Source: Pelomicrobium sp036803785 (lineage in GTDB: Bacteria > Pseudomonadota > Gammaproteobacteria > Burkholderiales > UBA6910). Taken from it: 31,655 nucleotides of DNA. This document shows, one piece after another, positions 24,392 through 31,655 of this stretch. The translations under genes and the position numbers were made by a program. The stretch spans positions 1 to 31,655 of the forward strand of contig NZ_DAIRTR010000021.1 of the NCBI RefSeq assembly GCF_036803785.1, written 5' to 3'. Numbering within the stretch: position 1 is the first letter of the stretch; each line of letters begins with the position of its first letter. A model generated the notes under the pieces. That model was not told the origin of the DNA, ran no database searches, and worked only from the letters and a program-made list of their open reading frames with translations.

Positions 24392-25923
24392 GACGGCTCT
24401 ATCGCTTCCCCGGCGGGCTGAGGCTAGAGGAGCACAAGACCCTCTCCACTGCCCGCCCGATCGAGCCCCTGCCGCTACCGGGCTTGCTGGTCGTGCCCCT
24501 CGCCCAGCACATCGGCGTAGCAGCCAAGCCGCGGGTGGCGCCAGGCCAGCGGGTACTCAAAGGAGAGCCGATCGGGCTCGCCGAGGGCTATGTGTCCTGT
24601 GGCGTTCACGCCCCCACCTCCGGCCGGGTGCTGGCTGTGGAGCCGCGGCCCGTGCCCCATCCCTCGGGGCTTCCCGGCCTGTGTGTGGTGATCGAGCCCG
24701 ATGGGGAGGAGCGCTGGATTGAGCGCCGGCCCATCGATTATCTCAACGCCGACCCGAGCGAAGTGCGCCAGCGCCTGCGGGAGGCGGGCTTGGCGGGCCT
24801 GGGCGGTGCGGTGTTCCCGAGCGCCGTCAAGCTCAACCCGGGCGCCAACGTCGTGCGCACCCTGGTGGTGAACGGTGCAGAGTGCGAGCCCTACATCACG
24901 TGCGACGACATGCTGATGCGCAGCCGCGCCGCCGAGATCGTGATGGGGATCGAAATCGCCCGCCACCTCCTAGGAGCCGTGGAGGTGGTGATCGGCATTG
25001 AAGACAACAAGCCGGAGGCGATCGCCGCGATGGAGGCGGCTGCCGCGGGCCGTCCCTATGAGATCGTGCCGGTGCCTTCCATCTATCCGGCCGGCGGGGA
25101 AAAACAGCTTCTCTACACCCTGACCGGCCTGGAGGTGCCCTCGGGCAAGCGCCCCCACGACATCGGGCTGGCCTGCTTCAACGTGGGCACCTTGTACGCT
25201 CTGGCTCGAGCCGTTCTGTATGGCGAGCCCCTGATCTCCCGCATCACCACGGTCACCGGCAACGTGGAGGCGCCGCGCAACGTGGAGGCGCTGATTGGAA
25301 CCCCGGTGGCGGATCTGGTTTCCGCCGCCCGCCCTCGCCCCGATACCGATGCCTTCATCATGGGCGGGCCCATGATGGGTTTCGTGCTCCCGGGGCCCGA
25401 GGTGCCGGTGATCAAGGCCACCAACTGCGTGATCGCCCGCTCTGCGGCCCTATTGCCGGCGCCTCCGCCGTCCATGCCCTGCATCCGCTGCGGCCGCTGT
25501 GCGCAGGTCTGCCCGGCGCGGCTCGCCCCCATGGAGCTCTACGCCTTCGCCAAGTCCCGCAACTTCGGCAAGGCCCAGGAATATGCCCTGTTCGACTGCA
25601 TCGAGTGCGGCTGCTGCAGCGCCGTGTGCCCGAGCCACATTCCCCTGGTGGACTATTACCGCTATGCCAAGAGCGAGATCTGGGCCCGGGAACGGGAGCG
25701 CAAGGCCGCCGACCTGGCCCGCCGCCGCCACGAATTCCGCCTGGCCCGCCTCGCCCGGGAAAAAGAGGCGCGGGCGCGGCGGCTTGCGGAAAAAACTGGC
25801 GCGACTGGCCCAGAGGCTGCGGACCGGGCAGCGATCCTCGCGGCCATCGAGCAGGCCAAGGCGAAAAAGGCGCCGGCGGCTTCCGATCCGGTGAGCCCTC
25901 CTTCGTCGAGCGAGACGCGATGA
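24388..25923 (+). CDS. rnfC: Rnf complex NADH-binding subunit RnfC
   Basis: 511 aa from a GTG start. The N-terminus RRLYRFPGGLRLEEHK aligns with the expected beginning of RnfC. A soluble FMN/NADH-binding region carries GLGGAVFPSAVKL and NGAECEPYITCDD. Two [4Fe-4S] motifs are CIRCGRCAQVCP and CIECGCCSAVCP. The C-terminal tail (last about 70 residues) is charged Arg/Lys/Ala-rich, as in many RnfC proteins. The GTG overlaps the rnfB stop as GTGA. An in-frame ATG at 24346 would add 14 residues. Confidence 0.95.
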   Translation: MRRLYRFPGGLRLEEHKTLSTARPIEPLPLPGLLVVPLAQHIGVAAKPRVAPGQRVLKGEPIGLAEGYVSCGVHAPTSGRVLAVEPRPVPHPSGLPGLCVVIEPDGEERWIERRPIDYLNADPSEVRQRLREAGLAGLGGAVFPSAVKLNPGANVVRTLVVNGAECEPYITCDDMLMRSRAAEIVMGIEIARHLLGAVEVVIGIEDNKPEAIAAMEAAAAGRPYEIVPVPSIYPAGGEKQLLYTLTGLEVPSGKRPHDIGLACFNVGTLYALARAVLYGEPLISRITTVTGNVEAPRNVEALIGTPVADLVSAARPRPDTDAFIMGGPMMGFVLPGPEVPVIKATNCVIARSAALLPAPPPSMPCIRCGRCAQVCPARLAPMELYAFAKSRNFGKAQEYALFDCIECGCCSAVCPSHIPLVDYYRYAKSEIWARERERKAADLARRRHEFRLARLAREKEARARRLAEKTGATGPEAADRAAILAAIEQAKAKKAPAASDPVSPPSSSETR

Positions 25924-25949
25924 ACGCCCCGGCACAGGCTGCCTGACCC

Positions 25950-26978
25950 ATGCCGGCACCGTTCGTGAGCCTCGCCGGCAGCGTGCAAGGGGTCATGCTC
26001 CGGGTGCTCCTCGCGCTGCTGCCGGCAATCGCCGTGCACACCTGGTGGCATGGTCCCGGCATCCTGATCCAGCTCGCCCTGGCGAGCAGCGCAGCGCTCG
26101 CCGCCGAGGCCCTCCTGCTCAGGCTGCGGGGCGTGCCCGTGATGCCCTTTCTGTCCGACCTCTCGGCCCTGGTGACGGCCTGGCTCCTCGCCCTGTGCCT
26201 GCCGCCTATTGCCCCTTGGTGGCTCGCGGTCGTAGGCACCGTCTTCGCCATCGCCGTGGCCAAGCACCTCTACGGCGGCCTGGGGAACAACCTGTTCAAT
26301 CCGGCGATGGTGGGCTACTGCGTACTCCTCATCTCCTTTCCCGCCGAGATCGTCCGCTGGCCCGCACCCTTGGCGTCCCATTCCCTCGGGTGGGCGGAGA
26401 CCGTTGCCTACATTTTCTTCGGCCATGTACCGACCGGCCTTTCCCTGGACGCCCTGACCGCCGCCACGCCTTTGGATGCGGTGAAAACCCAGCTCGCCGC
26501 TCGCCGTACCCTGGAGGAAATCTTCCGCCAGCCCGGCCTGCTTGAAATCTCCCCGGCCCCTGCCTGGCTCGCTCTTGCCTACGCCGCGGGCGGCCTTGTC
26601 CTGTGGCAACAGCGGGTGATCACCTGGCACGTGCCGGTAGCCTATCTGGCCACCTTGACGCTGGTGGCGACAATGTTCCACGCCGCCGATCCGGACCGCT
26701 ACGCCGGAGCCCTGTTCCACCTGATCCATGGCGGCAGCGTGCTGGGCGCCTTCTTCATCCTGACCGACCCGGTGAGCGGCCCCGTCACGCCCCTGGGTAA
26801 GCTGGTCTTCGCCGCGGCGGCGGCCCTGCTCACCTACTTGATTCGGGTCTTCGGTGGCTACCCGGACGGCGTGGCCTTCGCCGTGCTTATCATGAACATG
26901 GCGGTGCCCTTGATCGACGCCTACACCCAGCCACCGGTGTACGGCAAGAAGCCTCCGCGTCACGGAGGCGCCCCATGA
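25950..26978 (+). CDS. rnfD: Rnf complex FMN-bearing membrane subunit RnfD
   Basis: 342 aa, polytopic. GGLGNNLFNPAMVGYCVLLI is the RnfD/NqrB hallmark. The covalent FMN site is at T173 in LDALTAATPLD, which has Ala where most members have Gly in Dxx(S/T)GAT. No good Shine-Dalgarno sequence precedes the ATG at 25950; an 8-codon mini-ORF (25920-25946) overlaps the rnfC stop and may carry ribosomes to it. Its end overlaps rnfG by ATGA. Confidence 0.95.
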   Translation: MPAPFVSLAGSVQGVMLRVLLALLPAIAVHTWWHGPGILIQLALASSAALAAEALLLRLRGVPVMPFLSDLSALVTAWLLALCLPPIAPWWLAVVGTVFAIAVAKHLYGGLGNNLFNPAMVGYCVLLISFPAEIVRWPAPLASHSLGWAETVAYIFFGHVPTGLSLDALTAATPLDAVKTQLAARRTLEEIFRQPGLLEISPAPAWLALAYAAGGLVLWQQRVITWHVPVAYLATLTLVATMFHAADPDRYAGALFHLIHGGSVLGAFFILTDPVSGPVTPLGKLVFAAAAALLTYLIRVFGGYPDGVAFAVLIMNMAVPLIDAYTQPPVYGKKPPRHGGAP

Positions 26979-27640
26979 GTCTCAAGCCCGGGCGCTCGGC
27001 CCTGCGGGGGGCGCTGGTGCTCGCCGCCTTCGCCCTGGCAGGCACGCTGCTCCTCGGCCTCGCGTTCCAGAAGACCCAGGAGCCCATCGCCCGAGCGGAA
27101 GAGGCGGCAAAGCTGAAGCTCCTCAACCAGGTGATTCCTCCCGAGCTGCACGACAACGACCTGCTGGCCGACACCATCGAGCTTCCTGCCAACATCTTGC
27201 TGGGAACCGACGCGTCGCGCCCCGCCTATCGGGCATTCAAGGACGGACGGATCACCGCCCTTGCCTTCGAGGCGATTGCGCCCGATGGCTACAACGGTAG
27301 AATTAGGCTTCTGCTGGCTGTGTCCCCCGAGGGCCGCCTTCTCGGCGTGCGGGTGGTCGCTCACGCCGAAACGCCCGGTCTCGGCGACTATATCGACATC
27401 GCCAAGAGCGACTGGATCCGCCAGTTCGACGGCTGGGCCTTTTCTCCCGAAGGCGCGGACGCCTGGCAGGTGAAGAAGGACGGCGGGGCCTTCGACGCCG
27501 TGGCTGGCGCCACCGTTACGCCACGGGCAGTGGTAAAGGCGGTACGCAAAGCCCTCGAGTATTTCCACGCTCACCGTGAACGGCTGGTGGGAGAGGACCT
27601 CCGGACCGGGAAGGGGCAGCCCCATGACGCCTCACCGTGA
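26975..27640 (+). CDS. rnfG: Rnf complex FMN-binding subunit RnfG
   Basis: 221 aa with an N-terminal membrane anchor (about residues 10-31) and a periplasmic FMN-binding domain. The covalent flavin site is T180 in DAVAGATVTPRAVV, with Ala in place of the usual Ser/Thr of the ApbE target motif Dxx(s/t)gA(T/S). AETPGLGDYI is the usual conserved motif before it. It shuttles electrons in the Rnf complex. It overlaps both neighbours (4 bp with rnfD, 17 bp with rnfE). Confidence 0.95.
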   Translation: MSLKPGRSALRGALVLAAFALAGTLLLGLAFQKTQEPIARAEEAAKLKLLNQVIPPELHDNDLLADTIELPANILLGTDASRPAYRAFKDGRITALAFEAIAPDGYNGRIRLLLAVSPEGRLLGVRVVAHAETPGLGDYIDIAKSDWIRQFDGWAFSPEGADAWQVKKDGGAFDAVAGATVTPRAVVKAVRKALEYFHAHRERLVGEDLRTGKGQPHDASP

Positions 27641-28298
27641 AATCCTGGAAAACGGCCTGTGGGCCCAAAATCCCGGGCTCACGCAGCTTTTGGGCCTGTG
27701 CCCCTTGCTCGCCGTGAGCAGCACGATGGTGAACGCCGTGAGCCTGGGCCTTGCCACGACCCTGGTCATGGCGCTGACTGGCCTGGCGGTGTCGGCCGCG
27801 CGCCACCTGATCCCACCCGAGATCCGCATTCCCGTCTTCGTGCTCATCATCGCGGTGCTCGTCACGGTGGTGGACCTCGTCATGCACGCTTACGCGCATG
27901 ACCTTTATCTGGTGCTGGGCATCTTTGTCCCCTTGATCGTCACCAACTGCATCGTGCTCGCCCGGGCGGAAGCCTTCGCCTCCAAGCGGGGGCCCCTCGC
28001 CTCCACTCTGGACGGGCTGGCCATGGGGCTCGGGCTCACGGGAGTATTGGCCCTGCTGGGCGCCCTACGGGAGCTCGCAGGCAAAGGCACTTTGCTCTCG
28101 GGCCTGCATCTCGTCTTCGGGGAAGGCGCCCGGAGCTGGACGATACAGGTGCTACCCGACTACGGCGGCTTCCTGCTGGCGGTGCTCCCCCCTGGCGCCT
28201 TCATCGGCCTGGGCCTGCTCATCGCCGCGAGAAACGCCCTCGACCGGCGGCGGACGGAGCGCCGCAGCAGGCCGACGGCCCTCGTCCGAAGCGCGTGA
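27624..28298 (+). CDS. rnfE: Rnf complex membrane subunit RnfE (RsxE)
   Basis: 224 aa with six membrane helices. NPGLTQLLGLCPLLAVS and FVPLIVTNCIVLARAE carry the paired Cys motifs that mirror those of RnfA. An AAGGGG Shine-Dalgarno sequence precedes the ATG at 27624. Last rnf structural gene. The order ABCDGE matches E. coli rsx, including nth downstream, but with one unknown gene between. Confidence 0.96.
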   Translation: MTPHREILENGLWAQNPGLTQLLGLCPLLAVSSTMVNAVSLGLATTLVMALTGLAVSAARHLIPPEIRIPVFVLIIAVLVTVVDLVMHAYAHDLYLVLGIFVPLIVTNCIVLARAEAFASKRGPLASTLDGLAMGLGLTGVLALLGALRELAGKGTLLSGLHLVFGEGARSWTIQVLPDYGGFLLAVLPPGAFIGLGLLIAARNALDRRRTERRSRPTALVRSA

Positions 28299-28304
28299 GG
28301 GGTC

Positions 28305-28721
28305 ATGGGCGCCCATTTCCCTTTCTGCGGACGCGCCGACCGGGTGGCGGTGTACGCCTTCTTCGAGCGCCACGGGCTGAGCTTTGCCCTCCAGGAGAAG
28401 TACTACCGGTGGTGGCATGAATGGGCGCAGCGGCAAGTCATGGCAGACCCTCATCTCCAGGCGTGTAAAGGCCCCGAGCTCGAGCGCTTCCCCTACGGGC
28501 AACACGCTTTCCACGACTTTCACCTGCACCAGTACGGCTGGGCCACCGCCCTCGCCGACCTGGGAGCGTTTATCCAGGGCACGCTCCTACCCCGCCTGAG
28601 CGCCGAAGCCCTCGAGCGCCTGGCACAAGAGCACCGGGCCTTTCTCTCCCAGCTCGAGGCCGAGGCTCTTGCCGCTCCCCGATCGCCAGCGCCCGAGGTG
28701 GGGCGTTACCGGCATACGTGA
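28305..28721 (+). CDS. Unrecognised 138-aa protein between rnfE and nth
   Basis: Starts 6 bp after rnfE with a GAGGGG Shine-Dalgarno sequence, so it is almost certainly part of the rnf operon. Soluble and probably mostly helical. The N-terminal half is aromatic-rich (EKYYRWWHEW at about 31-40) and has C8 and C54. A striking His cluster, QHAFHDFHLHQYGW, gives H67, H70, H73 and H75. The C-terminus is a charged helix and a Pro-rich tail. I do not recognise the family. A metal or cofactor site is conceivable. It is not RnfH, which is a small ubiquitin-like protein. Confidence 0.8.
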   Translation: MGAHFPFCGRADRVAVYAFFERHGLSFALQEKYYRWWHEWAQRQVMADPHLQACKGPELERFPYGQHAFHDFHLHQYGWATALADLGAFIQGTLLPRLSAEALERLAQEHRAFLSQLEAEALAAPRSPAPEVGRYRHT

Positions 28722-28752
28722 CGTCCGTACTCCGAACCCCGAAAGACGATCG

Positions 28753-29460
28753 ATGAACGCGACGAAACGCCGCGCCATTTTCGAGCGCCTGCGGGCCGCC
28801 AACCCCAACCCCACCACGGAGCTGGAATACCGCACCCCCTTCGAGCTGCTGGTGGCCGTGATCCTCTCCGCCCAGGCGACCGACAAGAGCGTGAACCTGG
28901 CCACCCGCCGGCTGTTCCGGGTGGCCAGCACGCCCCAGGAAATGCTCGCCTTGGGGCAGGAGCGGCTCGCCGAGTACATCCGGACCATCGGCCTGTACCG
29001 CACCAAGGCGAAGAACCTGATCGCCACCTGCCGCATCCTGGTGGAGGAGCATGCAGGACAGGTCCCCTCCACCCGGGAAGCCCTGGAGAAGCTCCCAGGC
29101 GTGGGGCGCAAGACCGCCAACGTGATCCTCAACACGGCTTTCGGAGAGCCCACCATCGCCGTGGACACCCACATTTTTCGCGTGGCCAACCGCACCGGGC
29201 TCGCCCCGGGGAAGAACGTGCGCCAAGTGGAGGCGCGACTCGCCCGGGTGGTGCCGGTGGAATTCCGCAGGCACGCCCACCACTGGCTCATCCTCCACGG
29301 CCGCTACGTGTGCAAGGCGCGTAAGCCCGAGTGCTGGCGCTGCATCATCGCCGAGCTGTGCGAGTATCGGGAGAAAAACCTGATGGCGCCCGCCGCAGGC
29401 ATGAAAAACGAAGGCGGCGATGCTAAGCTTGGCCGTCGCGCGCACCCCCTCGTTCCTTGA
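28753..29460 (+). CDS. nth: Endonuclease III (DNA glycosylase/AP lyase)
   Basis: 235 aa. Removes oxidised pyrimidines from DNA. The helix-hairpin-helix LPGVGRKTANVIL carries catalytic K120; VDTH carries D138. The C-terminal [4Fe-4S] loop has C187, C194, C197 and C203, all at the same residue numbers as in E. coli Nth. The start is set by homology; an in-frame ATG 84 bp upstream lies inside the previous gene. Linked to rnf as in E. coli. Confidence 0.97.
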   Translation: MNATKRRAIFERLRAANPNPTTELEYRTPFELLVAVILSAQATDKSVNLATRRLFRVASTPQEMLALGQERLAEYIRTIGLYRTKAKNLIATCRILVEEHAGQVPSTREALEKLPGVGRKTANVILNTAFGEPTIAVDTHIFRVANRTGLAPGKNVRQVEARLARVVPVEFRRHAHHWLILHGRYVCKARKPECWRCIIAELCEYREKNLMAPAAGMKNEGGDAKLGRRAHPLVP

Positions 29461-29473
29461 ACCCGTCGCTGCC

Positions 29474-29905
29474 ATGTTCCAGCCCAGCCGCGATCAGGCC
29501 CGGCAGTTCTTCTTCGAGGCGTGGCGCAAGTACCGGGAGCGCCAGGTGCTGAGCCCCTTGGAGGATCTGGCCATCGCCATCATCCTGCAGCATCCCGAGT
29601 ATCACTCCGTGCTGGAGGATCCCGAGCGCTACGGGGACATGGAATACTTCCCCGAGGCGGGAGAAGTCAACCCGTTCCTGCACCTGGGCTTGCATCTCGC
29701 CGTCGAAGAGCAGCTGTCCATCGACCAGCCTCCCGGCCTCGGCGACCGGGTCGAGGCGCTGGAGCGGAGAAGCGGCTCTCGTCATGAAGCCCTGCACGCC
29801 ACCATGGAATGCCTGGCGGAAACCCTGTGGCGCGCCCAGCGGGACGGCGCGGCCCCGGATGCGGCCGTCTATCTTGCCTGCTTGGACCGGCGGCTTGGAA
29901 AATGA
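29474..29905 (+). CDS. DUF1841 family protein
   Basis: 143 aa. It begins MFQPSRDQARQFFFEAWRKY and continues through HPEYHSVLEDPE and NPFLHLGLHLAVEEQLSID, all typical of the DUF1841 proteins found in beta- and gammaproteobacteria. The function is unknown. It follows nth by 13 bp and is probably cotranscribed. An upstream ATG at 29420 would overlap nth and is not needed for the domain. Confidence 0.9.
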   Translation: MFQPSRDQARQFFFEAWRKYRERQVLSPLEDLAIAIILQHPEYHSVLEDPERYGDMEYFPEAGEVNPFLHLGLHLAVEEQLSIDQPPGLGDRVEALERRSGSRHEALHATMECLAETLWRAQRDGAAPDAAVYLACLDRRLGK

Positions 29906-30013
29906 AACCGGGCACGGTATGCCCAACGCCTGGCGCCTGTGCTTAGGAAGCTCACCGCTGCCCGAGAAGCCCCATCCGCCCGGTGGAGCCACCCGAGACG
30001 GACTCGAGGAGGT

Positions 30014-30352
30014 TCAGCGGCTGCCCAGGGGCTTGACCTGCAGACTGCCCTTCTGGCTCGCAAAATAGGCTGCCAGGTTCCGGATGTCCTGCTCGCTCAG
30101 ATTGGCGGCGAAGCCCTGCATGATGGGATTTTGCCGCTCGCCCGTCTTGTAATCGGTGAGGGCCTTCTCCAGGTAGTCGCGGTACTGGCCCGCGAGCTTG
30201 GGGTACGTGGGCGCGATGGGCGCATCCCCCGTCGGCCCGTGGCACGCGGCGCACACCTCGGTGGCGATCTTCTTGCCCGCCTCCGGATTGGCCGCCCACG
30301 CTCCGCTGGCGCCGAGCAGGCCGCACAACGCGAGCGACAGCGTCCTTTTCAT
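30014..30352 (-). CDS. Small exported cytochrome c (class I)
   Basis: 112 aa. A Sec signal, MKRTLSLALCGLLGASGAWA, is cleaved after AWA. One heme motif, CAACH, is followed by a Tyr-Pro-Lys-Leu stretch and a Met ligand in NPIMQGFAANL. This is the single-domain c553/half-c4 type. A strong AAGGAGGGGAGG Shine-Dalgarno sequence precedes the ATG; an in-frame ATG at 30382 would add ten residues before the signal and is disfavoured. It lies 26 bp downstream of a second similar cytochrome. It probably carries electrons in the periplasm, perhaps to the cbb3 oxidase. Confidence 0.9.
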   Translation of the reverse strand: MKRTLSLALCGLLGASGAWAANPEAGKKIATEVCAACHGPTGDAPIAPTYPKLAGQYRDYLEKALTDYKTGERQNPIMQGFAANLSEQDIRNLAAYFASQKGSLQVKPLGSR

Positions 30353-30378
30353 TCCTCCCCTCCTTCCCGCATCGTCCT

Positions 30379-30705
30379 TCATTTGCCTGCCCCGCTGTAG
30401 TAGGCCGCCAGATCCGCCATGTCCTGGGCCGACAGGGTCGCGGCGATGGCGGTCATGGAAGGATGCTTGCGCGCGCCGCTCTTGTAGGCCTCCAGCGCCG
30501 CCACGATGTATTCGGCACTCTGGCCGCCCAGCTTGGGTACGGTATAGACGGTGGGATAGGCGGTACGATAGCCCGCAATCTCGTGGCACCCGGCGCACAT
30601 GGCGCTCTTCTCCTTGCCGGCCGCGGCGTCTCCCGCCGCCGCGCCGCCGGCACAGGCGATTAGGGCCATCCCGGTGACCATGGTGAGGACCTTCGTTCTT
30701 CTCAT
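30379..30705 (-). CDS. Small exported cytochrome c (class I), paralogue of the neighbour
   Basis: 108 aa with a Sec signal (MRRTKVLTMVTGMALIACAG, then cleavage near AAAG) and one CAGCH heme motif. The Met ligand is probably in KHPSMTAIAATL. It shares PKLGGQ/PKLAGQ, a YK-x-G-x-R motif, LSxQD and DLAAYY/NLAAYF with the adjacent cytochrome, so the pair probably arose by duplication, or together resembles a split c4. A TTG at 30735 would extend it but adds no signal-peptide logic. First gene of the two-gene operon. Confidence 0.9.
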   Translation of the reverse strand: MRRTKVLTMVTGMALIACAGGAAAGDAAAGKEKSAMCAGCHEIAGYRTAYPTVYTVPKLGGQSAEYIVAALEAYKSGARKHPSMTAIAATLSAQDMADLAAYYSGAGK

Positions 30706-30743
30706 GATTCTCAGTGGGACGGTTGGGAAATTCAAAGCTTCGG

Positions 30744-30773
30744 ACTTTAATGGATCAGCCCATTCAGGTCAAT
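30744..30773 (-). promoter_or_regulatory. Candidate promoter of the cytochrome c pair
   Basis: On the minus strand, TTGACC (30768-30773, 5 of 6), an 18-bp spacer, and TAAAGT (30744-30749, 4 of 6), ending 38 bp before the ATG at 30705. The nearby half-site is not a full FNR box. Confidence 0.4.
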
Positions 30774-30886
30774 GACCAGGCCGAGGGAAAGGCGGGCTCG
30801 GGGGCCGAGGCTCGGAGCCTGGGGCGCACAGCCCACGGCGTCTCCCTGGTACCATACGCGAAAAATTCGATGACTTTTCCTCGACC

Positions 30887-31655
30887 TTGCACGCGCCTTA
30901 CCGATCCTGGTTCCTGACGGCCTTTCCGTTCCTGCGCTGGTGGCCTAGGGTCACCCGCGAGACCCTGCGGGCCGACCTGGCCGCGGGGCTCACGGCCGCC
31001 ATCGTGGTCCTTCCCCAGGGCGTCGCCTTTGCCACCCTGGCGGGGATGCCGCCCGAATATGGACTGTACGCCGCCATGGTTCCGGCCGTGGTGGCGGCCC
31101 TGTTCGGCTCCTCGTGGCACCTCATTTCCGGACCGACCAACGCCATCTCCCTGGTCATCTTCGCCACCATGAGCCCGCTCGCCGTGCCCGGCTCGCCCGA
31201 ATACATCAAGCTGGTGCTCACCCTCACCTTCCTCACGGGCGTCATGCAGCTTGTGATGGGAATCGCGCGCATGGGCGTGCTGGTGAACTTCATCTCCCAC
31301 ACCGTGATCATCGGCTTCACCGCCGGAGCGGCGCTGCTGATCATCGCTTCCCAGGTGAAGAACTTCTTCGGCGTGGCCATCGAACGCGGCTCGTCGTTCG
31401 TGGATACCTTTGTCCAGTTCGGCGCCCAGATCGACGCCATCAACCCTTACGTGCTCTCGGTAGGCACGGTCACCCTGGTCACGGGCATCTTATCCCGCCG
31501 CTATCTCCCCAAGATCCCTTACATGATCGTGGCCATGGTGGTGGGGAGTCTGTTCGCCCTGGGGATTAACCTAAGCTTCGGCGCCGAAGCCACCGGCATC
31601 GCGACGGTGGGGGCGCTGCCGGGCGGGCTGCCCCCCCGCTCCGCGCCCGCCCTCT
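30887..31655 (+). CDS. SulP-family anion (sulfate) permease, 3' end cut off
   Basis: The visible 256 codons cover the first half of the membrane domain. RADLAAGLTAAIVVLPQGVAF and LAGMPPEYGLYAAMVP are the SulP signatures, and SGPTNAISLVIF is the substrate-site helix. Several further membrane helices follow. It would exchange or import sulfate, bicarbonate or related anions; the C-terminal STAS domain lies beyond the window. No in-frame ATG precedes the conserved region. TTG at 30887 gives LHAPYRSWFLTAFPFLRWWP, a reasonable N-terminus, but the start is uncertain and no Shine-Dalgarno sequence is seen. Confidence 0.88.
   Translation, partial: MHAPYRSWFLTAFPFLRWWPRVTRETLRADLAAGLTAAIVVLPQGVAFATLAGMPPEYGLYAAMVPAVVAALFGSSWHLISGPTNAISLVIFATMSPLAVPGSPEYIKLVLTLTFLTGVMQLVMGIARMGVLVNFISHTVIIGFTAGAALLIIASQVKNFFGVAIERGSSFVDTFVQFGAQIDAINPYVLSVGTVTLVTGILSRRYLPKIPYMIVAMVVGSLFALGINLSFGAEATGIATVGALPGGLPPRSAPAL

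Overview
The window is GC-rich DNA from a proteobacterium, most likely a betaproteobacterium. The reasons are the pairing of the two N-end-rule transferases Aat and Bpt with a class 2 PyrD, the cbb3 oxidase cluster beside an FNR/ANR-type regulator and hemN, DUF1841- and DUF3149-type proteins, and rnfABCDGE linked to nth. The genus cannot be fixed from the sequence alone. No tRNA, rRNA, CRISPR array, insertion sequence or phage gene was seen.

Region 1 (1-11.7 kb) is a low-oxygen respiration island. At the left edge, on the minus strand, are the first 28 codons of a TauE/SafE-like membrane protein and hemN. A plus-strand fnr/anr gene follows, with a perfect FNR box (TTGATCTAGATCAA) between it and hemN. 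Then comes a long minus-strand cbb3 operon, read right to left: ccoI, ccoS, an undescribed 40-codon ORF, ccoN, ccoO, ccoQ, ccoP, ccoG, ccoH/fixH, a 44-aa DUF3149-like membrane peptide and a 127-aa two-helix membrane protein. A second perfect FNR box (TTGATCTGGATCAA) lies in the 612-bp gap upstream of ccoI. The gap also holds a 32-bp palindrome that looks like an operator.

Region 2 (11.7-16.7 kb, plus strand) holds NAD salvage (pncA, pncB), a lipoprotein Cu/Zn superoxide dismutase, a Tat-exported Rieske protein, and aat-bpt.

Region 3 (16.7-22.0 kb, plus strand) holds a two-component system, then an apparent operon of a GT2 glycosyltransferase, a small LAB_N-type membrane protein and an ArnT-like transferase. 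This suggests a regulated lipid A or other lipid-linked sugar modification. A decayed fragment of a UDP-glucose dehydrogenase gene follows, in a 509-bp stretch that lacks any intact gene. The block sits between bpt and pyrD, which often lie close together in betaproteobacteria, so it may be an insertion.

Region 4 (22.0-29.9 kb, plus strand) holds pyrD with a possible leaderless promoter and a complete rnfABCDGE operon behind a promoter that overlaps a palindrome. The operon continues into a 138-aa unknown protein with a His cluster, then nth and a DUF1841 gene. Region 5 (30.0-31.7 kb) holds two small exported c-type cytochromes on the minus strand and the start of a SulP-family transporter cut by the right edge.

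Together the genes describe a cell that adjusts between oxygen regimes: FNR control, high-affinity oxidase with its copper and heme supply, oxygen-independent heme synthesis, Rnf-driven ferredoxin reduction and periplasmic superoxide defence.
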